Part shown: piece after piece, positions 37,878 to 46,206 of the stretch
Numbering within the stretch: position 1 is the stretch's first letter
How the letters are laid out: the number at the start of each line of letters is the position of its first letter
NCBI RefSeq assembly: GCF_014926385.1
Contig: NZ_CP053291.1
Span: 1,798,001 to 1,862,000 of the forward strand
Source: Trueperella pecoris
GTDB taxonomy: Bacteria; Actinomycetota; Actinomycetes; Actinomycetales; Actinomycetaceae
Length of the DNA stretch: 64,000 bases
Direction: 5' to 3'
Made by a program: the position numbers and the translations under genes
Notes under the pieces: generated by a model
Databases searched by the model: none
The model's input: only the letters and a program-made list of their open reading frames with translations
What the model was told of the DNA's origin: nothing

Positions 37878-38375
37878 CTACTCGCCGGCCTGGCCAGCCT
37901 CGCCGACGGCCGGCGCGCCGGGCGTTACGCCGTCCGCGGCGTCGTCCGATGCAGCCTCTTCCGAATCCACGACGTCACTATCAGCCACAAAGCGTAGCGA
38001 CACCGAGTTCATGCAGTAACGCTTACCGGTTGGCGTCTGCGGCGCATCCGGGAATACGTGCCCGAGGTGCGAACCGCACGTGGCGCACTGAACCTCAGTG
38101 CGAACCATCCCAAACGAGCGATCCTCAACATAAACAACGGCGTCCTTCTCATTCGGGTCATAGAAGGAGGGCCAACCGCAGTGGGAGTCGAACTTGGTGC
38201 TTGAACGGAACAGCTCGGCGTCGCAGGCACGGCAATGATAGGTCCCTGCGCGGTTTTCATGCAGCAGTTCGCCTGTGCCGGGACGCTCAGTGCCGGCCTC
38301 CCGAAGCACGTTGTACTCCATCGGCGTGAGAAGGTTGCGCCACTCGGCGTCTGACTTGATAACGCTGAACGTCAT
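37878..38375 (-). CDS. msrB: Peptide methionine-R-sulfoxide reductase MsrB
   Basis: 165-residue repair enzyme for methionine-R-sulfoxide. Zinc ligands Cys48-Cys51 and Cys97-Cys100 and the catalytic Cys121 in RYCMNSVSLRF are present, with HCGWPSFYDP mid-protein. The carboxyl-terminal 33 residues form an acidic, alanine-rich tail beyond the usual family end. The ATG overlaps the mscS stop (ATGA). Confidence 0.95.
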   Translation of the reverse strand: MTFSVIKSDAEWRNLLTPMEYNVLREAGTERPGTGELLHENRAGTYHCRACDAELFRSSTKFDSHCGWPSFYDPNEKDAVVYVEDRSFGMVRTEVQCATCGSHLGHVFPDAPQTPTGKRYCMNSVSLRFVADSDVVDSEEAASDDAADGVTPGAPAVGEAGQAGE

Positions 38376-39904
38376 TGCCTCTCCTTAAGGTCCGGATCCG
38401 TTTCTTCGGTCTGCATGTCTTCTCGAGTTTCCTCGAGTTTACGCTTTCGCTCCTCATATGCCTCATCGCCCGGACCTGCGAAGACCTTAGCGCGCTCCTC
38501 CGCCTCCGGTGACCCGGAGAAAATTGCGGACTTGACCGTGGTACTCTTCGGGCTTGGATCCTCGACGTTCGGCACGTCACGATCATCCAGCTCCGCCTCA
38601 CGCTCAGCTACGGAGATCCTGAGGAGCTTCTCCACGTCACGTGCCGACATCACTTCAGTTTCCTGAGTGTCATGATGCGCGACGCCGAACTCCGGCTCCG
38701 GCTCGAACACCGGCGGCTTGTCCTCCTCCCGTTCGAGGAGGCGTGCCATCGTCTGCTCGTTTCGCTGCCGAAGGTCTCCCTTTTCGTCGGCATAATAGCG
38801 GGCACGCGGAATCGCCTGCGGGGCCTCCTCCTGAATCCAGCGCACCATCTCCTCACGGACGTGATTGCGCAGGTCAGTGAGCGTGGGCGAGTTCTTGGCC
38901 GAGACCACGCACCGCAGATTGATCCGGTCGGTGGCCGAGGCATCGGCAACCTGGAGCACGCCAGTTCGCCCGTCCCACAGATCCGTCTTGGAAAGGATCT
39001 GTTCGAGGCGCAGCCGAGCGGCGTCGATCGGGACGGCCCAGTCCGCAGTAATAATGACGTCACCCGTCATGTCCGGTGCTCGGCGCGTCCAGTTCTCGAA
39101 CGATTGCGTGGTCATGATCGTGGAGGGCACGATTATCCGGCGCCCGTCCCACACCGCCAGCACCACATACGTGAGCGTAATTTCCTCGACGGTGGTGTAG
39201 TTACCATTGTGAATCACGATGTCGCCAACGCGGATCGAATCCGTGAACGCCAGCTGAAGACCTGCGAAAACATTACTCAGGGTCGTTTGCGCAGCAAGAC
39301 CGGCAACCACCGAAATGATTCCCGCCGATGCCAAGATGGAGGCACCAGCCGCGCGAGCGCCCGGGAAGGTGAGCAAAACACCCGCAATTCCAAGTAGCCA
39401 TACGGAGGCAATGATGACGCGACGCAGAATCTGAGTCTGGGTCTTCACCCGGGCGGCGCGCCCCTCGGACGTCTCCGCCATGCGGTTGTTGATCGCATGC
39501 GTCACGCCATCGACAAGTCCAGCCAACGCCCACGTGGCAACAACAAGGAAAAGAATAACAAACGCGTGCTCTACCCAAGCGAGCCATTCCGGAGCAGCAG
39601 CTGGCATAACCTCGAGCCGGTAATGAAAACCCAACCAGGCGCCGAGCACCGCAAATAGCATCTCCACGCGCCTGCTGACAGCGCTATAGATTGGATCATA
39701 CTTGCTTCGACGCGCGAGTACTCGCAATATAGCGATAAAAACTAGGCCTGCAAGCAGACCCAGCAGCAAGCCAGCCCCTATCGTGGCGATCATCTTCACG
39801 GCGTCGAAGGTCGCTTCGACAGCCGTCTCCACAACGTCTTTCCTGGTCGCGTCACCGCCGGGATCGGTCGTCGCCATCAAGGGCTCATAGACAAAGAGGT
39901 TCAT
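38372..39904 (-). CDS. MscS-family mechanosensitive ion channel
   Basis: 510-residue channel that vents solutes on hypo-osmotic shock. Three to four N-terminal hydrophobic spans (about 35-175) are followed by the pore helix region ASILASAGIISVVAGLAAQTTLSNVFAGLQLAF and the beta domain beginning SIRVGDIVIHNG. About 150 C-terminal residues are charged, helical and lack MscS homology. It could balance the BCCT osmolyte importer encoded at 57565-59724. It is coupled to msrB by ATGA. No clear ribosome site precedes ATG 39904. Confidence 0.9.
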   Translation of the reverse strand: MNLFVYEPLMATTDPGGDATRKDVVETAVEATFDAVKMIATIGAGLLLGLLAGLVFIAILRVLARRSKYDPIYSAVSRRVEMLFAVLGAWLGFHYRLEVMPAAAPEWLAWVEHAFVILFLVVATWALAGLVDGVTHAINNRMAETSEGRAARVKTQTQILRRVIIASVWLLGIAGVLLTFPGARAAGASILASAGIISVVAGLAAQTTLSNVFAGLQLAFTDSIRVGDIVIHNGNYTTVEEITLTYVVLAVWDGRRIIVPSTIMTTQSFENWTRRAPDMTGDVIITADWAVPIDAARLRLEQILSKTDLWDGRTGVLQVADASATDRINLRCVVSAKNSPTLTDLRNHVREEMVRWIQEEAPQAIPRARYYADEKGDLRQRNEQTMARLLEREEDKPPVFEPEPEFGVAHHDTQETEVMSARDVEKLLRISVAEREAELDDRDVPNVEDPSPKSTTVKSAIFSGSPEAEERAKVFAGPGDEAYEERKRKLEETREDMQTEETDPDLKERQ

Positions 39905-40373
39905 ATGACAAGGCTAAATGACCCCTCCGACAAAAAGACCTCCTTTTCGCTCACAACTCAGCTTCCTCTTTCGGTCTAGGTCCGACGTCGTCACCACACC
40001 TTGCGCCCGATCGCGGACAGCCCCGCCACCTGGGACCACTCACAACCAACCGCAATCAACTGGCACAGGCCCACTCGTCCAACCCGCCCGCGACCAATCC
40101 AGCAAACCTCATGTCAACGTGCAAACCTCGTGTCAACCGACATGGTCTCATGGACAAAAGCGCAACGGTGCGACCGTTACGCGCCTGAGCTGGGTTTTCG
40201 CCGAAGGGCAGCACGGTGAAGCAACCGCCATTTCCCTCGCGAAATCCAGAGAAATCAGTGCCAGAAAGCCGAAAACCACAACAGTGGCACAGAACACGTC
40301 CAACGAATTTGGCAAGATCGTAAAATCCGCATAAGCTTATCGACGTTCCCCGGTGAAAGCCGGAAACGGAAGA
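39905..40373. other. Gene-free stretch upstream of mscS and the tRNA cluster
   Basis: 469 bases serving as control region for divergent mscS and tRNA genes. It contains a direct repeat of GCAAACCTCRTGTCAAC (40102-40118 and 40121-40137, one mismatch, 19-base period) and a palindrome AACGGT-GCG-ACCGTT (40164-40178). Open readings across it lack ribosome sites and recognisable domains, so I call no gene. Confidence 0.5.
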
Positions 40374-40446
40374 GCCCCTATCGTCTAGTGGCCTAGGACG
40401 CTGGCCTTTCACGCCGGTAGCACGGGTTCGAATCCCGTTGGGGGTA
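40374..40446 (+). tRNA. tRNA-Glu (anticodon UUC)
   Basis: 73 bases; anticodon loop CTTTCAC, T-loop TTCGAAT. Acceptor GCCCCTA pairs with TGGGGGT with two wobbles. CCA is not encoded. Confidence 0.95.
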
Positions 40447-40480
40447 CGGCTTCGCCAGAAGCAGGAAGAAATTCCAATCT

Positions 40481-40554
40481 GGCCCTGTAGCGCAGTTGGT
40501 TAGCGCGCCGCCCTGTCACGGCGGAGGTCGCGGGTTCAAGTCCCGTCAGGGTCG
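40481..40554 (+). tRNA. tRNA-Asp (anticodon GUC)
   Basis: 74 bases; anticodon loop CTGTCAC, D-stem GCGC/GCGC, T-loop TTCAAGT, acceptor GGCCCTG with CAGGGTC. CCA is not encoded. Confidence 0.96.
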
Positions 40555-40563
40555 CAAGAAACT

Positions 40564-40584
40564 GCCCGGCTACCCGGGCTTTTT
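40564..40584 (+). terminator. Intrinsic terminator between tRNA-Asp and tRNA-Phe
   Basis: GCCCGG-CTAC-CCGGGC followed by TTTTT. It ends only eight bases before tRNA-Phe. Confidence 0.85.
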
Positions 40585-40592
40585 CTTAACTA

Positions 40593-40665
40593 GGCTCTGT
40601 AGCTCAGTTGGTAGAGCGTTCGACTGAAAATCGAAAGGTCACCGGATCGACGCCGGTCGGAGCCA
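40593..40665 (+). tRNA. tRNA-Phe (anticodon GAA)
   Basis: 73 bases; anticodon loop CTGAAAA, acceptor GGCTCTG with CGGAGCC. The T-loop is ATCGACG, with A instead of T at position 54. CCA is not encoded. Confidence 0.94.
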
Positions 40666-40671
40666 CAAGTA

Positions 40672-40695
40672 AAACCCTCGCGAAAGCGAGGGTTT
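40672..40695 (+). terminator. Intrinsic terminator of tRNA-Phe
   Basis: Ten-bp stem AAACCCTCGC/GCGAGGGTTT with GAAA tetraloop, then CTTGTTTT. Confidence 0.88.
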
Positions 40696-40818
40696 CTTGT
40701 TTTGGTTGTGGGTTCCGAGGCCCGCGCGGCTGCTCCCGTGGCCGCCGCAGCCCGTGGCAGCTCCCCGTGACTGCCGCGCATGGCCGACACCCGAACCCCA
40801 CCCGTGACCGCCTCCCTA

Positions 40819-40890
40819 CTAATCTGATCCGCGCTGCACCAATGTGACGCATATTACTACAGCGCGGGTCAGCTTACTACAGCGGGAGCG
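40819..40890. repeat. Copy A of a 72-base intergenic element
   Basis: Part of the 340-base gene-free stretch 40666-41005. It begins CTAATCTGATCC and ends with two TTACTACAGCG units. It aligns without gaps to 61938-62009, about 51 of 72 positions identical by hand count. Repeat units TTACTACAGCG occur at 40855-40864 (less the first base) and 40874-40884. Confidence 0.7.
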
Positions 40891-40950
40891 GGGCCGAGCC
40901 TGTCCGGGCGGGGCCGAGCCTGTCCGGGCGGGACCGAGCCTGGCTGGGCG
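40891..40950. repeat. Three 20-base tandem repeats upstream of the ATP-grasp gene
   Basis: Units GGGCCGAGCCTGTCCGGGCG at 40891-40910 and 40911-40930 are identical; the third (40931-40950) differs at four positions and a partial fourth follows. They abut the 72-base element directly. Confidence 0.85.
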
Positions 40951-40993
40951 GGACCGGACCCGGATATTCAGCCGCACTCCCGCACGCCCCCAG

Positions 40994-40999
40994 TAGAAT
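40994..40999 (+). promoter_or_regulatory. TAGAAT -10 box suggesting a leaderless transcript
   Basis: TAGAAT ends seven bases before the ATP-grasp ATG, placing transcription start at or next to the ATG. No ribosome site lies between them. No clear -35 is seen. Confidence 0.5.
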
Positions 41000-41005
41000 G
41001 GCAAC

Positions 41006-42316
41006 ATGTTTGCCCCGAAGGACCCGAACGAATCGCTCCGCCCCCACGATCGCACCCCCGAAACCGCCCCGGCAACGCCAACATCGCCCGACATCCTGCC
41101 CATCATTTTCGGGTGGGACTTGGGTGACTACGCCTTGGCCCGCCTCATTCACGAGAGCACGGGAGTCCGCCCGCGGCTCTACAGCCAGATCCACCGCGGC
41201 TTCATTGACGATTCGAAGATCCTCGACCTCGCCATCACCGAGCCGCGCGCGATCACGAACCGGGAGAAGTTTGCCGAGCTCCTGCTCGCACTGGGCGAGG
41301 AGTTTCCCACCGAGCGCGTCGTGCCGCTCGTCAACACGGACGAAGACGTGCAGCTCCTCGGCGAGCTGCGCCACCGACTTCCGGGGTCGTGGATATTCCC
41401 CTACGCACCCGCGGAAGCCATCGCAATAGCTGATTCGAAGACGCGCCTGTCGGCCATCGCCACTGACCTTGGTCTGGCGACGCCGCGCCAAAACCGCATC
41501 AGTACCGACTCCCCCGACGCTGCCGCTGCCACTCTCAGCCAGCTGACCTTCCCCATCGTCCTCAAGCCCGACGAGCGCTCCCAACTGACCGTGTTCTTCA
41601 CCCGCGGGATGGCCAAGGTGCTGCCCTGTGACACGCTTGCGCAGGCCGACGCACACATACGCGACTGGCACGACGCCGGTATCAACGCTTCCCTCACCGC
41701 CCAGGAGCTCATACCGGGTGACGACACGACACAGTGGGTCGTCAACGGCTATATCAACCGTCGCGGCGAAGTCAGCGCCATCGGCTCGGGCCGGGTGCTG
41801 CTGGGCAACCACGAGCCAAGTCTGCTTGGGAACGCCGGCATTATCCACGTGGTGCCCAACGACCAGCTCATGGACGACGGCGCCCGGCTCGCCACCGCCG
41901 TCGGCCTGCGTGGCTTCTTCTCCCTCGACGTCAAGGTCGATCCGCGCACCGGCACCGCCTACTGGCTTGACCTCAACCCGCGCATTGGCCGCAATCACTA
42001 CTATCTCAAGGCCGGCGGGGTGGACGTGTGGCAGGCGTTCCTCCAGGACATCAGCGGCGAAGACGACGTCGCCGACCAGCGCCTGTCCCGCGAGGCGCTC
42101 TACCACGTCCTTCCGCTGCGCATGCTCAACCGCGATTACATCCGCGATCCCGAGCTTTTGCGGCACGTCAAGTCGCTCAAGCGCTCGGCGATCGACCCAC
42201 TGCGTTACCGTGCTGACCGTCACCCGCGGCGTGCGCTCTTCCGGCGGCTCAACGCGGAAAACATGCGCCGCAAGACCCGCGCCCACTACCCCAAGGCCAC
42301 CGATTCGGGCTTCTAA
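41006..42316 (+). CDS. ATP-grasp ligase, D-aspartate/D-glutamate-ligase-like (cell wall)
   Basis: 436-residue carboxylate-amine ligase. After a 30-residue disordered leader, the pre-ATP-grasp domain (IIFGWDLGDYALARLIHE) resembles enterococcal D-aspartate ligase. The ATP-grasp core has VLKPDERS and the metal-binding end YWLDLNPRIGRNHYY. Such enzymes attach a D-amino acid through its side-chain carboxylate to the epsilon-amine of Lys (or delta of Orn) in peptidoglycan precursors. It stands directly before two FemABX genes. The amino acid used is inferred, not seen. Confidence 0.72.
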   Translation: MFAPKDPNESLRPHDRTPETAPATPTSPDILPIIFGWDLGDYALARLIHESTGVRPRLYSQIHRGFIDDSKILDLAITEPRAITNREKFAELLLALGEEFPTERVVPLVNTDEDVQLLGELRHRLPGSWIFPYAPAEAIAIADSKTRLSAIATDLGLATPRQNRISTDSPDAAAATLSQLTFPIVLKPDERSQLTVFFTRGMAKVLPCDTLAQADAHIRDWHDAGINASLTAQELIPGDDTTQWVVNGYINRRGEVSAIGSGRVLLGNHEPSLLGNAGIIHVVPNDQLMDDGARLATAVGLRGFFSLDVKVDPRTGTAYWLDLNPRIGRNHYYLKAGGVDVWQAFLQDISGEDDVADQRLSREALYHVLPLRMLNRDYIRDPELLRHVKSLKRSAIDPLRYRADRHPRRALFRRLNAENMRRKTRAHYPKATDSGF

Positions 42317-42368
42317 GCCGAGGGCCTGTCTCACACGCGCCCCTGCTAGTAGCCCCGGCCCCCTCGCG

Positions 42369-42374
42369 TAGAAT
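42369..42374 (+). promoter_or_regulatory. TAGAAT -10 box upstream of the first FemABX gene
   Basis: TAGAAT lies 23 bases before ATG 42398 and upstream of the ribosome site GAGGAAGA, so this gene may be transcribed separately from the ATP-grasp gene. Confidence 0.4.
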
Positions 42375-42397
42375 CGAAGGGAACGAAACGAGGAAGA

Positions 42398-43675
42398 ATG
42401 CGATTTATTAGACTTCACGATGCGACCTACGAGCGCTTTGCGGCCCACGCCGAGCGGATGTCGTTCACCCAGCTACCCGCCTATGTCAAAACCCGCCGAG
42501 ATGAGGGCCAGCAAGTCGAGCTGGTCGGCGTCGTAGACGGAACACCCGAGCGCCTCATCGCAGCCGCCGCCGTGGTCATGCAGCCGTGGCGAAAGTTCTT
42601 CATCAAAGCCAACCTGGTCTTCGGCCCCACGTTCAGTGAATATTCGGCACAGGCCGAGGAGACCTTCTATCGCGGCCTCATCACCTGGCTGAAGGCAACC
42701 CCGCGCGTTGCGGCCGTACGCGTGGTTCCGATGGTGACGCGAGTCCACTACGACGACGTCGAGCCCGGCCCTGAAACCGAGCGCGCAAAGCGTCTCGATG
42801 CGTTGATCGGCCAGCTCGGTGGCCTGCGGCTGACGAAGGATTTCAACGACTCCCCCGATATCCAAACCCGCTTTGTGTATGTCAAAGACATTGAGGGCAT
42901 GGACCTAGCTCAGGTGACCAAGTCGGTGGGCCAGCAGGTGCGTACCGCGTTCAACCGGTGGGGAACCAACGGGGTCGAGGTGCGATTTAACGCGCCGCAG
43001 GATATTGACGTGCTTGCCGACATCCTCACCCACACCGCCGAACGCACCGGCCAGGGCGCACCTCGCCAGTCGGAGCTGAACTACTATCGTGAGCTTGCTG
43101 AGCATCTCGGGCCGGACGAGGCCTTCTTCCCCGTCGCCGTGCTCCGCCCCGCCGCCTACCTCACCGAGATCGCCACCGAACGCGAAACGATAGATGCCAA
43201 GGTCGCCGACTACGCCGAACGTGAGCAGGCTCTGCAGGCCGAGGGCAAGGTCCTGGGCAAGAAGCAGCGTAACCAGCTCAAAGAGCTCCGCTCCCGCCTC
43301 GAGGTTCTCAACAAGCGCGAACGCGAAACGCTGGCCGTCCAAGCCGAGCACGGGGATGAGATCGTGCTGGCGGCGTCGTTCTTCATCCATTCCCCCGGCG
43401 AGCTGACCTACCTCGTCTCCGGCGCGTACGCCCAATTCAACGACTACTACGGCATCTACTTCATCCACCGCGCGATGTTCGAGTGGGCCACCCAGCACGA
43501 CGTTCGGTGGTATAACTTCTTCGGCATGACCGGCGACTTCTCGGACGCGGCTTCGGACGCCGGCGTCGTGCACTTCAAGCGCCAGTTTAAGGGCAACGCG
43601 GAAGAATACGTGGGAACGTACGATATTCCGGTTCGCCCACTGCAGGCAAAACTCACGAATGCGGTGGGCTCATGA
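42398..43675 (+). CDS. FemABX-family peptidyltransferase (first of a tandem pair)
   Basis: 425-residue enzyme expected to transfer an amino acid from aminoacyl-tRNA to the stem peptide of a peptidoglycan precursor. Two GNAT-like domains are interrupted by a coiled-coil insertion (about 263-315, VADYAEREQALQAEGKVLG onward) like that of FemA. The family segment YGIYFIHRAMFEWA lies near the end and the terminal GVVHFKRQF is conserved. Start ATG 42398 follows GAGGAAGA. It shares the segment SVGQQVRTAFNRWGTNGVEV with the next gene, so the pair is a recent duplication. Confidence 0.87.
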   Translation: MRFIRLHDATYERFAAHAERMSFTQLPAYVKTRRDEGQQVELVGVVDGTPERLIAAAAVVMQPWRKFFIKANLVFGPTFSEYSAQAEETFYRGLITWLKATPRVAAVRVVPMVTRVHYDDVEPGPETERAKRLDALIGQLGGLRLTKDFNDSPDIQTRFVYVKDIEGMDLAQVTKSVGQQVRTAFNRWGTNGVEVRFNAPQDIDVLADILTHTAERTGQGAPRQSELNYYRELAEHLGPDEAFFPVAVLRPAAYLTEIATERETIDAKVADYAEREQALQAEGKVLGKKQRNQLKELRSRLEVLNKRERETLAVQAEHGDEIVLAASFFIHSPGELTYLVSGAYAQFNDYYGIYFIHRAMFEWATQHDVRWYNFFGMTGDFSDAASDAGVVHFKRQFKGNAEEYVGTYDIPVRPLQAKLTNAVGS

Positions 43676-44949
43676 AATTCACAACCATCCCACAGGATAT
43701 CTACGAGAACTTCATCGCCCACCAAAAGCGCGTCATGTTCACCCAGGTGCCAGCCTACAAGCGCACGCGTGAAGCATCCGGGGCGAAGGTGGAGGTGTTC
43801 GGCGTCGTCGAAGAGACCACCGGGAAGGTCTACGGTCTGGCGCTGGCGAGCTACCAGACGTGGTCGCGACTTTTCTACCGAATCAACATCGTTTACGGGC
43901 CCGTCTTCGCCGACGACGCCCCCCTCTCCGCCCGCCGCCTGTTTTACACGGGCCTGAAGACGCACGCGAAGCGTAACCCGCGCGTCATCTCCGCCCGCAT
44001 CACGCCCCCGGAATTCCGGCGCGTCTACGACGACGTCACCCCAGGTCACGAGCTCGCTTCAGCCCGCGAGTTGGATCAGATGATCACCGAACTCGGCGGC
44101 CACCGCGTCGTCGCCGATTTCGTCACCCGCGGCGATATCCCCATCACTTACTCCTACATGAAGGAAATCGAGGGGATGGACTTCCCGGCGATCCAGAAGT
44201 CGACCGGCCAGCAAGTGCGCACCGCCTTCAACCGGTGGGGAACCAACGGTGTGGAAGTGCGCTTCGTGGATGCCAACCAGATCGGCATCCTCGGCAAGGT
44301 GCTTGAGCACACGGCTGAGCGCACCGAGATGTCGGAGGTATCCCCCGGGCAACTCGCGTATTACAAACGACTCGTCGAACAGTTCGGGCCGGAGAATGCG
44401 TTTTTGCCGGTCGCGGTGTTGCATTGTACGAACTATCTCACCCAGATCCGTGCCGAGCGAGCCGAGATCGAGGCCAAGGTGGCGGACCTGACCGCGCGCG
44501 CCCGCGAACTCGAGGCAGCAGGAAAAGCACTGGGCAAGAAGCAGAAGAATCAGCTCAAGGAACTCCAGGAGCGCCTCGCGGTTCTCGGCCGGCGCGAGGA
44601 CGAGACCCGGTCAGTGCAGGCCGCCCACGGCGATGAGGTCGTACTTGCTGCCAGCCTGTTCGTCCGCTCTCGCAACGAGTTGCTCTACCTAGTCTCGGGC
44701 GCATACGCCGAGTTCACCTCGTACTACGGCATCTACCTCATCCACCGCGCGATGTTCGAGTGGGCGGCCGCCCATGGCGTACAGTGGTACAACTTCTACG
44801 GCATCTCCGGAGACTTCTCCGACACCGCCACCGACGCCGGGGTGCTGCATTTTAAGCGCCAATTCATCGGCGACGTGGAGGAATTCGTCGGCACCTACGA
44901 CCTGCCGATCCGGCCACGCCTCGCGAAGACGCTCAAGGCCCTAGACTAA
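43672..44949 (+). CDS. FemABX-family peptidyltransferase (second of a tandem pair)
   Basis: 425 residues, the same length as its upstream paralog and alike in layout: two GNAT-like halves, a coiled-coil arm (about 264-310), YGIYLIHRAMFEWAA and GVLHFKRQF. ATG overlaps the upstream stop (ATGA). Two tandem enzymes imply two successive additions or two acceptor positions in the cross-bridge. The TGQQVRTAFNRWGTNGVEV block is nearly identical to the paralog's, whereas the N-terminal 150 residues differ more, which may set substrate choice. Confidence 0.87.
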   Translation: MKFTTIPQDIYENFIAHQKRVMFTQVPAYKRTREASGAKVEVFGVVEETTGKVYGLALASYQTWSRLFYRINIVYGPVFADDAPLSARRLFYTGLKTHAKRNPRVISARITPPEFRRVYDDVTPGHELASARELDQMITELGGHRVVADFVTRGDIPITYSYMKEIEGMDFPAIQKSTGQQVRTAFNRWGTNGVEVRFVDANQIGILGKVLEHTAERTEMSEVSPGQLAYYKRLVEQFGPENAFLPVAVLHCTNYLTQIRAERAEIEAKVADLTARARELEAAGKALGKKQKNQLKELQERLAVLGRREDETRSVQAAHGDEVVLAASLFVRSRNELLYLVSGAYAEFTSYYGIYLIHRAMFEWAAAHGVQWYNFYGISGDFSDTATDAGVLHFKRQFIGDVEEFVGTYDLPIRPRLAKTLKALD

Positions 44950-45076
44950 GGCCGCGCTGGCCGGCCGCGCGGACCAGCTTAATAGGGTCGGAGCATGGGG
45001 CAAGGGCAAAGGGCCGGAGCCCGGGTGGCCAGGCCGAAGACTGCACCCCGGGCCGAGCACCCGGGCCCCGACGGTC

Positions 45077-46087
45077 CTATCGTTCCCGGCTCGCCCCGAT
45101 CGCGGTCCGCGCGACGAACGCGGCGTACTTGTCCTCCTCGAGCGGCACGTCGATGTTGCCGATCCAGTACACGATGTTGTCCTCGGTGAACTTCTTCTTG
45201 AAGTGGGTCAGGGAGTCTTCGTCGTCGTCGGAGAGGATGCCGCCCATGTCGTAGGTCTCGCACCCGGCTTCGACGGCGTGGCGCACTTCCTCGAAATCAA
45301 GCTGGTAGGACTGGCCCTTCTGGAACTCGTGGGTGTCCCCACCGTACATGGCGAACGCCTGCTTGCCTTGGATGACCATGAGTGACGTCGAGATGGAGCG
45401 GCCCTCGAACATGGAAAAGCTCAGGCGGGTCGAGTCGGGGAAGGCCTCGTAGATGCGCTGGAAGTAACTCATGGGACGGCTCGAAATGCCGTGATGCTCA
45501 TTCGAGATGCGAACGATCTCGTAGAACTCCGGGATGTCTTCGATCGTGCCCACACGCGTGCTGACCCCGTACTTCTCCCCTTTGCGGATGTGCTTGCGGG
45601 TGTTTTTGGAGTAGTCCATGAGGATCTGGTCGGCGCTGCGTCCGCGGATTTCGAGGACCACGTTCATGAGCGGCTGGCTGGAGGAATACGGGTCGCGAGT
45701 GAAGGTGATACCTTTGGCGGCATACGCGGCTTCCAGCTCGTCGTCGCGGGCGACCGCCGGGTCGACCCGCAACAGGAATCCCCCGGCCTCGCGCGCATGG
45801 TCAGCCGCTTCGCGCACCATGGCCGCCACGAGGTCGACGTCACGCGGGTCGCAGACCGGCCCGCGGCTGGCATAGAAGAACCGCCCGCCGATCTGGGCGT
45901 CGTCGATGGCGAGGACCTGCATGGCAGCGTCGATCTTGCCGTCGGCGCGATGGATGAAATGGTAGGCATCCCAATTATTCTTCACGTGGGCCCAGCCGCG
46001 AGTTTGGAAGAGGCTGGCGTGTGGGGAGGAGTTCACGAATTCGTCGTATTCGGTGAGGAGGGATTCGTCATCATGAGGGATCAGCAT
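45077..46087 (-). CDS. FemABX-family peptidyltransferase (FemX-like, no coiled coil)
   Basis: 336 residues, the size of FemX-type enzymes that add the first bridge residue. The coiled-coil arm of the tandem pair is missing. Segments include FQTRGWAHVKNNW near the N-terminus, SKNTRKHIRKGEKYGV and the C-terminal GGILSDDDEDSLTHFKKKF. It is convergent with the tandem pair and divergent from murJ (119 bases). It probably completes the bridge set, but its donor amino acid is unknown. Confidence 0.83.
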   Translation of the reverse strand: MLIPHDDESLLTEYDEFVNSSPHASLFQTRGWAHVKNNWDAYHFIHRADGKIDAAMQVLAIDDAQIGGRFFYASRGPVCDPRDVDLVAAMVREAADHAREAGGFLLRVDPAVARDDELEAAYAAKGITFTRDPYSSSQPLMNVVLEIRGRSADQILMDYSKNTRKHIRKGEKYGVSTRVGTIEDIPEFYEIVRISNEHHGISSRPMSYFQRIYEAFPDSTRLSFSMFEGRSISTSLMVIQGKQAFAMYGGDTHEFQKGQSYQLDFEEVRHAVEAGCETYDMGGILSDDDEDSLTHFKKKFTEDNIVYWIGNIDVPLEEDKYAAFVARTAIGASRER

Positions 46088-46166
46088 TCTTCCACCTTAC
46101 GGGAGAACAATGGCCGTGCACAGCCTCGCCGCCCAGTGTCGCAGACACTTGTCGGAGCGCCTGCTT

Positions 46167-46172
46167 TAGAAT
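46167..46172 (+). promoter_or_regulatory. TAGAAT -10 box upstream of murJ
   Basis: TAGAAT lies 34 bases before ATG 46207; GAGGGG serves as ribosome site. No good -35 is visible at standard spacing. Confidence 0.4.
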
Positions 46173-46206
46173 AGGTGCGTTTAGTTCGTCCAGCGTTGAG
46201 GGGCCA

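Noticed and set aside
39918-40412. Protein genes upstream of the tRNA cluster
   Set aside because: Readings on both strands lack ribosome sites and domains, and overlap regulatory repeats.
40593-40665. tRNA-Phe as a pseudogene because of A54 in the T-loop
   Set aside because: All stems pair and A54 T-loops occur in functional actinobacterial tRNAs as far as I recall.
40590-40852. Readings containing VERSTENRKVTGSTPVGA or the antisense SVERSTN
   Set aside because: They are translations of tRNA-Phe and its flank, another well-known spurious product.
40891-40950. CRISPR array
   Set aside because: The 20-base units are head-to-tail without spacers, and no cas genes are present.
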